Source: Sphingomonas sp. A2-49 (lineage in GTDB: Bacteria > Pseudomonadota > Alphaproteobacteria > Sphingomonadales > Sphingomonadaceae). From it: a stretch of DNA of 48,080 nt. Positions 1-7,730 of this stretch are shown here, piece by piece. The stretch lies in the NCBI RefSeq assembly GCF_025548555.1, contig NZ_JAJLPA010000027.1, positions 1 to 48,080 on the forward strand. Reading direction: 5' to 3'. The notes beneath the pieces are model-generated. The model saw nothing but the letters and a program-made list of their open reading frames with translations. It was not told the DNA's origin and searched no databases. The first letter of the stretch is position 1, and each line of letters starts with the position of its first letter. The position numbers and the translations under genes are program-made.

Positions 1-84
1 AGCCCGTCGCCCCGAGAGGACATAGGTGCGACGAGGAAGCCATCGGTCAACGCGTCGCCCCGCTAACAGGGGGAGATGTGGCCC

Positions 85-1311
85 ATGACGCTGGTATTGC
101 TCGATAACGACACAACGACGGTGGTGCGCCGCGTCCCCGAGGGCGAAGCCCGCCGCGAGGCGACCTTGCGCGATCTCATTGCCACCCATCCTGCCATCCT
201 GCCGGTGCACGATATCGATCCGAGCTACGGACGCCTCGTCACTGTCACCCGCGAGCTTGCCATCCCCGGCGTCGGCTTCGTCGATGTACTGCTCATCGAC
301 GAGCATGGCCGGCTGGTGGTGGTCGAGTGCAAGCTCTGGCGGAACCCTCAGGCGCGCCGCGAGGTGGTCGGCCAGATCCTCGATTATGCGCGCGCGCTGA
401 GCCGCTTTGGCTATGAAGACCTGCAGCGGCAGGTCAGCATCGCCACCCGCACAGGTGGCAACGTGCTCTATGCGCTGGCGCAGGGCGCCGGCGGCACGCT
501 GCCCGAAGCCGAGTTCGTCGACCGCGTCACCCGTGACCTTGCCGCCGGACGCTTCCTCCTCCTCGTCGTCGGCGACGGCATCGCCGAGGGCACGCGGCGG
601 ATCGGTGAATATCTGCGCGCGCAGCCCGGGCTCGCCTTCGACTTCGGTCTCATCGAGATCGCCGAGTATCGCCGCGCCGACGCCGATGGCACCGAGCAGG
701 TCATCATGCAGCCGCGCGTGCTGGCGCAGACCGCGATCATCGAGCGCCACGTTATCCGCAGCGAAGTGCCGGGGATCACAATCGACACGCTCGAGACCAT
801 ACCATCCGTGGCCGCCCGCACCGCCCCGGCAATGAGCACCGGCGGCGTCCGCGCCACCAGCGAAACCGCAAACCGATGGCGGCATTTCCTCGAGCGCTTC
901 ATCGCAGAGACCCGCTTCGATGACCCCGGCCAGCCGCCGCCGCGCAGCGGCGGCAACGGCTGGATCCGGATTCTGCTGCCGCATGGTCTCTACATCAACG
1001 TCTGGCGGAGCATAACGATGAGCCGGATGGGCACCGAGGTGCGGTTTAGCGGCGCCGAACAGCGCAGCGCCTTCGATGCCCTGCTCGCCGACCGCGCCGC
1101 GATCGACGCCGAGTTTACCGACCAGGGGTTGGAGGCGCCGGATTGGGATCCAGGGGACGTCGCGCTGATCACATTGGCCGCGTCCAATCCGCTGCCCTGG
1201 ACCGATGCGGTCGAGATCGAGCAGCGCATTTGGCTCGGGGTCCGCGCAAACCAGCTCGTCAACAGCCTGCGCCCGCGCCTGCAAGCGCTCGACCGGGATA
1301 TTGCCGCATGA
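85..1311 (+). CDS. PD-(D/E)XK nuclease-like protein
   Basis: A 408-residue cytoplasmic protein. Residues about 63-100 hold a nuclease-fold signature: GFVDVLLID with Asp67, then VVVECK with Glu81 and Lys83, then a Q-x-x-D-Y helix near Gln97. This is the D...ExK...Q pattern of PD-(D/E)XK enzymes of the NucS/DUF91-like type. The C-terminal third (from about residue 270) is a separate domain of unknown role. An ATG lies 9 bases upstream at 76, but the AGGGGGAG box at 69-75 touches it and is well spaced for the ATG at 85, so 85 is preferred. The gene is the first of four plus-strand genes chained by 4-base stop/start overlaps. The nuclease fold is read from motifs; its target is unknown. It could be a defence nuclease or a housekeeping-type enzyme carried by the island. 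Confidence 0.75.
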   Translation: MTLVLLDNDTTTVVRRVPEGEARREATLRDLIATHPAILPVHDIDPSYGRLVTVTRELAIPGVGFVDVLLIDEHGRLVVVECKLWRNPQARREVVGQILDYARALSRFGYEDLQRQVSIATRTGGNVLYALAQGAGGTLPEAEFVDRVTRDLAAGRFLLLVVGDGIAEGTRRIGEYLRAQPGLAFDFGLIEIAEYRRADADGTEQVIMQPRVLAQTAIIERHVIRSEVPGITIDTLETIPSVAARTAPAMSTGGVRATSETANRWRHFLERFIAETRFDDPGQPPPRSGGNGWIRILLPHGLYINVWRSITMSRMGTEVRFSGAEQRSAFDALLADRAAIDAEFTDQGLEAPDWDPGDVALITLAASNPLPWTDAVEIEQRIWLGVRANQLVNSLRPRLQALDRDIAA

Positions 1312-2075
1312 GCCGCCACGGTCTTGGGATCGCCGCAGCGCTTGGCATCGCCGCCATCGGCGCAACTCCTGTGCTGGGCGCCGACAAGAACCGGCCGGCG
1401 CATGTGTTCGGCCCACCGCCAAGCTGGGACGCTTATCGCGCCATAGCGGAAGCGGGTCTCAAGGAACGCCTGGTCGATCCGGAATCGGCACGGATCACCT
1501 GGGCGGGCGGCTTCTTCAAAGGCGAGTTCAAGCCGCTGCTCGCCGGACGTATCGAGGGCTATGTCGCCTGCGGCGCCGTCAACGCCCGCAACCGCATGGG
1601 TGGCTATTCGGGCGCGACGAGCTTTGTCACCGTCGTCGATTATGACCGTGTGCTCTATGTCGAGATCGACCGGGTCGCCGGCGGCATGATCGCCGGCAAC
1701 TGCAATAAGTCCGCGCGCGCCGGTCTATTGCCGCCACTGCCGACTGGCGCGGCGGCGAGTGCGGTGTCACCGATGCCCCCCGCAGTACCTGCATCCGCGG
1801 CCTCGGCGTCCGTCGCGCCCGCGCCTTCCCAGCCGCCCGCAGCGTCCGGGCTAACGCTGCGGGCGATGCCGGACGGCGCCTATATCAGCGCGGTCGCAGC
1901 CGCCTCGCCTGCGGCCGCCGTCGGCCTCAAGCCCGGCATGGTGAACACCAGCGTCAACGCCATCCCGCTCACCGGCATGGGGGAAGCGATGGTGAAGATC
2001 ATCGATGCCACTGGCACGAAGGCAGTGTTCACGCTCGTCGGTGGCAGAACCGTCACGCTGGGAGCCAGGCCATGA
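1308..2075 (+). CDS. Secreted protein with PDZ-like C-terminus, paralogue 1
   Basis: A 255-residue protein of unknown function. The N-terminus (MSRHGLGIAAALGIAAIG, cleavage probably after VLGA) looks like a Sec signal peptide, so it probably acts in the periplasm. A middle domain begins HVFGPPPSWDAY. An Ala/Pro-rich linker at about residues 140-180 leads to a C-terminal PDZ-like segment (VGLKPGMVNTSVNAIPLTGM). The next gene has the same architecture and clearly related sequence, so the pair is a tandem duplication. The start ATG overlaps the nuclease stop (ATGA), which indicates translational coupling. A longer reading from 1143 is possible but would overlap the nuclease gene by 169 bases and lose the signal peptide. 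No enzymatic motif is visible. Confidence 0.7.
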   Translation: MSRHGLGIAAALGIAAIGATPVLGADKNRPAHVFGPPPSWDAYRAIAEAGLKERLVDPESARITWAGGFFKGEFKPLLAGRIEGYVACGAVNARNRMGGYSGATSFVTVVDYDRVLYVEIDRVAGGMIAGNCNKSARAGLLPPLPTGAAASAVSPMPPAVPASAASASVAPAPSQPPAASGLTLRAMPDGAYISAVAAASPAAAVGLKPGMVNTSVNAIPLTGMGEAMVKIIDATGTKAVFTLVGGRTVTLGARP

Positions 2076-2809
2076 GGGCGCTTCCAGGCTTGGCGCTGGC
2101 GTCGCTTGTCATTGTGGCGGCGCCCGCGGCGGCCAAGACCGACTATGTCTACGGCCCGCCGCCTGACTGGGCACACTATAAGCAGATCGCGGAGCCTGCC
2201 GTGCGCGAGACGTTGACCGACCCCAAGGTGCAGGCACGCTATCCCTCCATCGAGCGCTTCGAGATCGAGTGGCCGAACGGCTACATCCGCGATCGCTGGG
2301 ACAATAAGGGTGACTGGCCGGGGTATATGACTTGTGGACGCCTGCGCGCTCCGGTGGATAGCGATGCGCGTGACCGGCTCGTCAACTTCATCATCGTGAT
2401 CGATCATGGTGCCGTGAAGAAGGTCGATATCGCAAAGCGCGCGAGCAATGACATTCGAAATCAGATTTGCACCGACTGGGTGGCGAGGGGCAAGTTTCCC
2501 CCGGCGCAGCTGATGGAAACCGCCGCGGCGCCCGCTGCCGCCGCAGCGGATGTCGCGGATCTCTCGGACATGCGTGTCTTGGGGATGACGATCAGCGTCA
2601 TGCCCGAGGGCGCCTATGTGCTCGATGCACCGGCAGGGTCTGCCGGTCGTAACGCCGGTCTGGCGCCGGGCGTGGTTATCGTGCGGGTCAACGGCATCGC
2701 GCTTGCCGGCATGGGTGCGGCCATGACGAAGCTGCTCCGCAGCGATGCAGCGCGTCTCGACCTTGAGACCGCCACCGGCGAGCATGTCGTCGTCACGCCG
2801 CGACGGTGA
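2072..2809 (+). CDS. Secreted protein with PDZ-like C-terminus, paralogue 2
   Basis: A 245-residue protein. The signal peptide (MRALPGLALASLVIVAAPAA, then AK) is followed by YVYGPPPDWAHYKQIAEPAV, matching the start of the middle domain of the preceding gene. The C-terminus (VMPEGAYVL, then GLAPGVVIVRVNGIALAGMG) matches the PDZ-like tail of its paralogue. Both keep a single Cys followed by Gly in the middle (VACG and MTCG) and another Cys near the end of the domain (GNCNK and QICTD), so a disulfide is possible in the periplasm. Its ATG overlaps the previous stop as ATGA and its own stop overlaps the next start as GTGA. Function unknown; presence beside a nuclease on a mobile element is the only context. 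Confidence 0.7.
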   Translation: MRALPGLALASLVIVAAPAAAKTDYVYGPPPDWAHYKQIAEPAVRETLTDPKVQARYPSIERFEIEWPNGYIRDRWDNKGDWPGYMTCGRLRAPVDSDARDRLVNFIIVIDHGAVKKVDIAKRASNDIRNQICTDWVARGKFPPAQLMETAAAPAAAAADVADLSDMRVLGMTISVMPEGAYVLDAPAGSAGRNAGLAPGVVIVRVNGIALAGMGAAMTKLLRSDAARLDLETATGEHVVVTPRR

Positions 2810-3222
2810 CGTGGCGCTTCGAGATCGGCTGGTACAATGGCTGGAGCCCGCAGGAACGACTGGCCGTCATCCCGCGTCAGCGCGCGGCCGTGCGGTCGGG
2901 CGCAATTGCGACACCAGTCACCTGTTCGATCTGCGCCAACACGCCGCCCTCCCCGTCCGATAATCCTGTGTGGTTGCACGACGAGGATTATGCCGATCCG
3001 TATGGCGCCTATCCGGTCTGCCGCCGCTGCCACCGGATCCTGCACGAGCGCTTCGAGCAGCCCGAACCATGGCTGGCGCTGGTCGGGCGCCATGGCACAG
3101 GCGATCAATGGTTCGAGGCGCTGACCATGGATCCAGCGTCATTGCGACAGCCGTTTGCGGTGACCTACCCACACGGCCTGATCTCGGCTCATGACGACTG
3201 GTCGGCCTCACCCAAACCGTAA
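2806..3222 (+). CDS. Small CxxC...CxxCH zinc-type protein
   Basis: A 138-residue protein of unknown function. It holds CSIC near residue 41 and CRRCHRILHERF near residue 72, a four-cysteine arrangement suited to one structural zinc and reminiscent of HNH-type nuclease folds, although a full HNH motif cannot be assigned by eye. The start is a GTG overlapping the previous stop (GTGA), so it is the last member of the four-gene overlapping chain. Its 3' end overlaps the end of the convergent terminase gene by 15 bases, so the two transcripts run into each other. It could be a small DNA-binding or nuclease accessory protein of the element. Confidence 0.6.
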   Translation: MTWRFEIGWYNGWSPQERLAVIPRQRAAVRSGAIATPVTCSICANTPPSPSDNPVWLHDEDYADPYGAYPVCRRCHRILHERFEQPEPWLALVGRHGTGDQWFEALTMDPASLRQPFAVTYPHGLISAHDDWSASPKP

Positions 3223-4665
3223 CCGCCGCTGCGGGCGATCCGGTCGGGCGGCACGCACCGGCCGCCCGCGCGCATCACGCTCGCGCATCAGCCAGGGGGC
3301 AAAGCGTAAGTGATGCTCTAGAAACTGGGTGAGACTGTCGACCTGGTCGTCGTGACGTCCGTATGGAAATGCGCGAAGCTCGTTGAAAAAGGCGTCGAGC
3401 CACGGCGCGTCTGCGGGCAACACGCACAGACCCGCTTCCAACTGCCCGGTGACGCCGATGAGGCGTTCCTCCTTGTCCTGCGTCACGCTCCACATCGTCG
3501 GCCGCAATTCGCCACTAGCGCGAAACTCCTGCCACAGCGCCTTGCCCGTGCCGGCATCCTCGATGACGATTTCGTCGGCCTGCCACTGGCGGCGCAGCCG
3601 CAGCACCGCCCGCTTGAGATCGGGGAAAGCCAGACGCTGGCGCAGCACGTCGAGGAGATGCCATCGACGTTCGTGATATCCCCAGGTTGTGCAGACCGAA
3701 TAATCGGCGCCGGGCTGGTCGCTGAGCGCCGTATCCCAGCTCTGCACGACCTTGAGATACCGATCGCGCTCGAGCGCTTCAGCATAGGTGCCGAACCACT
3801 CCATCCGAACGAGGTTGCCCTCTGGCGCGACTGGATTCTGCTGAAACTGCGACGAGTAGACCTGGGCGCCGAGATTGCGGCGCTCGGTGTCCAGGATTTC
3901 GCGCGTGATACCAGGCCGGTCGAGCAGGTCGCCGACTTTGCGGCGGTGCGAGACGTTCGGTGCGAGCGCGATCTCCTCCTCGCGTTCCGCGATCGCGGGC
4001 AGGCAGAGAAGGTCATAGCCCTTGTCGAGCAGGTGCGCGGCCAGATCGTCTTCGTGCAGCCGCTGCGAGATCGAGATGATCGCGCCCCCGCCCACCGTGT
4101 TGAGGCGTGTCGCGAGCGTGCCGTCAAACCACTCTTTTGCTTCCTGCCGCTTGGCCTGGCTGCGCGCATCATCGGCTTTCAGGCAGTCATCGACGATAAT
4201 GACATCTGCGCCGTGACCGGTGACGGTGCCGCCGACCGATACGGCCTTGCGGCCCCCGCCCCTCGTCGTCACGATTTCGAGCATGCGATTGCCGTCGTCA
4301 GCAATGACCGTGCCCGGGAATATCCGCCGATACCACGGGGTTTGCATGATTGTACGACACTGGGTCGCGTGCAACCTCGCAAGGTCCTGACTGTATGTCG
4401 CGACCATGATCCGGCAGCTGGGATCGCGACCGAGCATCCAGGCCGTGAGAGCGACCGATGCCGCCACCGATTTGAGATGACGCGGGGGCACGTTGATCAC
4501 CAACCGCGCACCCGGCGTCGCGCACGCCTCGGTCGAGGCATGGCAGATCGCGCGCAGATACCAGGCAAGGTGGAGCGGCGGCTTATCAGAATGCAGGTCG
4601 CCAAACACGCGCATCAAAAACAGGTCGAAGCGCTGCCGCATGGCGGCATCAAGAACGTGCCTCAT
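3208..4665 (-). CDS. Phage terminase large subunit
   Basis: The DNA-packaging motor ATPase and nuclease of a tailed phage, 485 residues from the chosen start. The ATPase half shows NVPPRHLKS (P-loop-like, residues 58-66) and VIIVDD (Walker B, 155-160). The C-terminal half opens with VQSWDTALSD, the first acidic site of the RNase H-like nuclease, and continues with VIEDAGTGKAL. An upstream in-frame ATG at 4707 exists, but the ATG at 4665 overlaps the stop of the DUF5681 gene as ATGA, the coupling typical of small/large terminase pairs, so 4665 is preferred. The gene appears intact. It is preceded by the DUF5681 gene and, further upstream, a phage-type methyltransferase. No portal or head gene follows in this window. 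Confidence 0.9.
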   Translation of the reverse strand: MRHVLDAAMRQRFDLFLMRVFGDLHSDKPPLHLAWYLRAICHASTEACATPGARLVINVPPRHLKSVAASVALTAWMLGRDPSCRIMVATYSQDLARLHATQCRTIMQTPWYRRIFPGTVIADDGNRMLEIVTTRGGGRKAVSVGGTVTGHGADVIIVDDCLKADDARSQAKRQEAKEWFDGTLATRLNTVGGGAIISISQRLHEDDLAAHLLDKGYDLLCLPAIAEREEEIALAPNVSHRRKVGDLLDRPGITREILDTERRNLGAQVYSSQFQQNPVAPEGNLVRMEWFGTYAEALERDRYLKVVQSWDTALSDQPGADYSVCTTWGYHERRWHLLDVLRQRLAFPDLKRAVLRLRRQWQADEIVIEDAGTGKALWQEFRASGELRPTMWSVTQDKEERLIGVTGQLEAGLCVLPADAPWLDAFFNELRAFPYGRHDDQVDSLTQFLEHHLRFAPWLMRERDARGRPVRAARPDRPQRRLRFG

Positions 4666-5312
4666 TGCTCGTCCCCAATCTCGCCGAGCAACGTTGCTCG
4701 CAGACATTCGAGGATCGCGCGATCATGCGCGTCCATATCCTCTGGCACCATTCCCGGTTCGGAGCTGGTAACAGGCAAAGCGTGGGTTGTAGGCGTCGCG
4801 TCCTCTGGAATGGCATCGCGATAATAGCGCAACAGCTCGTGACGATCCTGCCGGCTGCCCTTCAATGCGCTCTCGATGGTCTGCATCATCAGTGCCTGGG
4901 CATGGGTGACGGTCTTGCGGCCGGTTGCGGTACGGACCGCGAGTTTTGCGGTCATCGATTCGCGAACGATGGTCTTGAAGCTCTTTGCCCCCTTGGGACG
5001 TCCCTTCAAATTACCGGACTGGCCTTTGCGGAATTGGCTGTGGCGCGGTGGCCGGCCATAGCCGACCGCATATGACGGGCTCGTGCCATCCGATGGCGGC
5101 GCCGCAGGGACCTCGCCATCGGCGCGTGGCATCGTCGAGGCTCGATTTGACATGTCGCCTGCCGCCGCAGCGGATGGACTTGCTGCTCCCGTCGAGGTGG
5201 GGATCGCAGCGGGCCTGATGCGTGTGCGTGAGCGCGTGACGATATCGGGCCGCAGCAGCGAACCGCTGGACGCCGGGGTTTGGACAGAGTTTGTGGCAGC
5301 ATCGGGGGTCAT
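4662..5312 (-). CDS. DUF5681 protein, probable small terminase-like partner
   Basis: A 216-residue protein with the DUF5681 signature: YGRPPRHSQFRKGQSGN followed by LKGRPKGAKSF at about residues 83-112, then a helical region. Members of this family sit directly upstream of large terminases in alphaproteobacterial prophages and islands and are taken to be the DNA-recognition (small terminase) partner; that role is inferred from position. The first ~80 residues are Ser/Thr/Ala/Pro-rich and probably disordered, so a start further inside cannot be excluded. The stop overlaps the terminase start as ATGA. Confidence 0.8.
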   Translation of the reverse strand: MTPDAATNSVQTPASSGSLLRPDIVTRSRTRIRPAAIPTSTGAASPSAAAAGDMSNRASTMPRADGEVPAAPPSDGTSPSYAVGYGRPPRHSQFRKGQSGNLKGRPKGAKSFKTIVRESMTAKLAVRTATGRKTVTHAQALMMQTIESALKGSRQDRHELLRYYRDAIPEDATPTTHALPVTSSEPGMVPEDMDAHDRAILECLRATLLGEIGDEQ

Positions 5313-5404
5313 CGAAGGATCCTTGGAATTGAATGCGGGCTTCGCAGTGAAAGCAGCTAAGCCATCGATCGTTTGCCCAGCGGTTAATTGGCCGGACGAT
5401 CGAA

Positions 5405-6775
5405 TCAGGCAGGAGTGAGCGCCGGCGAGGTTCGCTCAGCCGCAAGATCGGCGAACGTCTGCCCGGAGGATCCGAGGATTGCCTGCTGGCCGGTCATCGC
5501 CTCCCAGCGGCGGATGGCGACGTCGATGTAACCGGGCTCGATCTCGATGCCGTAGCCGATCCGGCGAGCTCGCTCGCATGCGAGGATGGTGCTTCCCGAT
5601 CCGCAAAAGGCGTCGATAACAATCTCACCGTGACGGGTGACATCGCGTATTGCCTCGGTGAGGAGCGCGATCGGCTTGACCGTCGGGTGATCGGCGAGAT
5701 CGGCGTCACGCGTCGCGCCAAAGGCATTGGCGCCGGCGCAAGTCCATACGTTGGTCCGGTAGCGACCGTGCTTGCCGAGCTCGACCGCATTGGTGTGCGG
5801 CGCCTTGCCATGCTTCAGCACGAGCACGAGTTCATGCTGTGAGCGGTATAGGCTCCCCATGCCCCCGTTTGTCTTGGCCCAAACGCACAGGTTGAGATGC
5901 TGCAGCTCGACGCGTTTTGCCGCCGTCATCAGTTCGTAGAGATGGCCATGGTCCATGAAGGCCATGACGATGGCACCGTCCTTGAGGTGCCGGGTCATGT
6001 TGCTGAGGTACGTTTCGTTGAACGTCACGAACTCAGATTCCGACATCTCCCCCGACGCCATCGCAAATTCGGCGAACCGACCGCTCCCCGACACATGACC
6101 ATTAACGGCGACATTGTAGGGGGGATCCGTCAGGGCCATAGCCGCCGTGCTGCCCGCCATCAGTAATGCCCAGGACGCCGGATCGAGCGACGAACCGCAC
6201 AACAGACGATGCTTGCCAAGATGCCATAGATCGCCCGGACGGGCGACGACCACGGCTTGCTCAGCGGGCAGAGCATCATCGGGATCACCGTCATCGAGGC
6301 TCGGGGCGTCCAGCAGGACATCGATTTCGGCTGTTTCCCATCCCATCACCTCGATCGAGATCTCGTCGAGATCGATGATGCTCTGGATCTCGATCCGAAG
6401 CAGGCGTTCATCCCAGGAGGCATGACGCGACAGCTGGTTGTCGGCGAGGCGATAGGCCTTCACCTGCGCAGCGGACCAGTGATCGGCGACGATCACCGGG
6501 ACCTCGGCAAGCCCAAGGCGCAACGCCGCCTCGAGGCGAGCATGGCCGACGATGAGCACGCCGCTTTCGTCGACCAGCAACGGCATCGCAAAACCGAATT
6601 CGGTCATCGATGCCATCAGCTGAACAATCTGCTTTTCGGGGTGCTTACGGGTGTGACCATCGTAGCCGCGAACGCTGACGATCGGGCGATACGCAATAGG
6701 CCCGAGCTTTCGCTCGAGCGCTGAACACGCATTGCCGAGTGATACCTTTGATGACTTGGCTGAGGCAGATTTCAT
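5405..6775 (-). CDS. ParB-like/N4- or N6- DNA methyltransferase fusion
   Basis: A 456-residue phage-type DNA methyltransferase. Residues about 30-120 form a ParB-like nuclease/CTPase-fold domain (IVGHARLEAALRLG at 75-88, YRLADNQL near 108-115). The C-terminal part is an S-adenosylmethionine-dependent amino-methyltransferase with the catalytic DPPY at 217-220 and the cofactor motif FCGSGST at 390-396. DPPY before FxGxG is the beta-class order. TRD-like sequence lies between them. Such fusions occur beside terminase genes in alphaproteobacterial prophages. The enzyme probably modifies element or host DNA without a cognate restriction enzyme. The gene is intact; the base specificity cannot be read from sequence. 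Confidence 0.9.
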   Translation of the reverse strand: MKSASAKSSKVSLGNACSALERKLGPIAYRPIVSVRGYDGHTRKHPEKQIVQLMASMTEFGFAMPLLVDESGVLIVGHARLEAALRLGLAEVPVIVADHWSAAQVKAYRLADNQLSRHASWDERLLRIEIQSIIDLDEISIEVMGWETAEIDVLLDAPSLDDGDPDDALPAEQAVVVARPGDLWHLGKHRLLCGSSLDPASWALLMAGSTAAMALTDPPYNVAVNGHVSGSGRFAEFAMASGEMSESEFVTFNETYLSNMTRHLKDGAIVMAFMDHGHLYELMTAAKRVELQHLNLCVWAKTNGGMGSLYRSQHELVLVLKHGKAPHTNAVELGKHGRYRTNVWTCAGANAFGATRDADLADHPTVKPIALLTEAIRDVTRHGEIVIDAFCGSGSTILACERARRIGYGIEIEPGYIDVAIRRWEAMTGQQAILGSSGQTFADLAAERTSPALTPA

Positions 6776-7549
6776 GTCTTGTCTCCGTATGCGGAGGACA
6801 AGCGGGTGCAGCGGCAGGGCGCGTGATCACTCGCTCGCCCGAGCCGCTTGGCTTCGAACCGAGGTTTCCATGTGATCCCGCCTCTGCTTCGCCTGACGTT
6901 CCGATAGGATACGCCAACTGGATGCTGCTCGGGGGAGGCTATCGCCGCCGACATTTCACGTAAGTCAAACAAGCCTACTCGTCAATACCAGGTTTTAGCG
7001 CCATCACGCAAATCAAGACGGTAGACTTTTGTTGTCAATCGCGGGGCCGCAGCACACATCATTTAGCCTGATCGTAATTTTGGAGACGTGCAATCTCATC
7101 ATATGCTCGCAAAACAGCTATGAAATTCCCTGTTATTGATAATAGGGAAATCGCCCAACAAACCGCGGGTTTCCGCCATGGCGGAACCGATCACCGAGCC
7201 GCGGCCACGCCATTTCAGGGAGTATTCCCTGTAAAAGGCCGCCTATCAGGGAAAATCGCATTGTACGCGGCCGCAAGAAGCCGGCGGCGACCAGTTCTTC
7301 GATTTGGAAAGCGACGATGCGGGTTCCAGCACGCGAATGCCCAGTCGACCAGTTTGAAGACGCCCGGCGGCGCAGGATGCGACAGAATGGAATTCCGTAC
7401 TGCCGACACCGGCACCGGAGAAATTTGTATCGATTTTGCGATTTCGCCGATTTTGGCGACGCTCCGCACTACCGAAAAATGCGCAAACCGCCCGGTATCG
7501 CGGGCTGTTCCGAAAATTTCTCGTGCAATCTCAATGACTTGGGACTGGG
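6776..7549. other. Gene-free, AT-richer junction between island and tRNA-Ser
   Basis: No supported gene lies in these 774 bases. The stretch 6960-7150 is visibly richer in A and T than the rest of the window, and 7126-7253 holds repeated TTCCCTG/CAGGGAA motifs. ORFs reading through it end inside the tRNA and look spurious. It sits immediately downstream of the tRNA-Ser 3' end, where the attachment half-site of a tRNA-integrating element would lie. A degenerated integrase cannot be recognised here. Confidence 0.6.
7126..7253. repeat. Cluster of TTCCCTG/CAGGGAA inverted and direct repeats
   Basis: Five copies or near copies lie in 128 bases. A 24-base imperfect palindrome spans 7126-7149 (arms TTCCCTGTTAT and ATAATAGGGAA, one mismatch, 2-base centre). 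A second palindrome spans 7216-7231 (CAGGGA, 4-base spacer, TCCCTG). A further CAGGGAA lies at 7247-7253. This arrangement resembles arm- or core-type recombinase binding sites, but that role is inferred from position beside the tRNA. Confidence 0.6.
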
Positions 7550-7640
7550 TGGCGGAGCGGGAGGGATTCGAACCCTCGATACGCTTTTGACGTATACTCA
7601 CTTTCCAGGCGAGCGCCTTCGACCACTCGGCCACCGCTCC
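7550..7640 (-). tRNA. tRNA-Ser(GGA)
   Basis: On the minus strand the acceptor stem GGAGCGG (7640-7634) pairs with CCGCTCC (7560-7554), followed by discriminator G and an encoded CCA (7552-7550). The anticodon loop is CTGGAAA with anticodon GGA, the long variable arm is that of a class II tRNA, and the T arm reads GAGGGTTCGAATCCCTC. It decodes UCC/UCU. The 3' end points toward the phage-like genes, the usual geometry for an integration target. Confidence 0.96.
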
Positions 7641-7730
7641 GCATGTCCTGGAGGGGCGCGCGTAGCGCGTCCGGTCGCGGGCCGCAAGTGATTGCGCGAC
7701 GGCGGCGGTTGCGCCAGTCTCTCGCGCATC

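Noticed and set aside
6845..6868. A T-arm-like GCTTCGAACC segment that suggests a tRNA fragment.
   Set aside because: No acceptor stem, anticodon arm or CCA end can be paired around it, and one T-stem pair is broken.
1..7549. A complete prophage.
   Set aside because: Only terminase, DUF5681 and methyltransferase genes are seen; no integrase, portal, capsid, tail or lysis gene is in the window.
7120..7590. A 156-codon plus-strand ORF beside the tRNA.
   Set aside because: It ends inside the tRNA-Ser (the WVAEREGFEPS reading typical of antisense tRNA translation) and has no recognisable domain.
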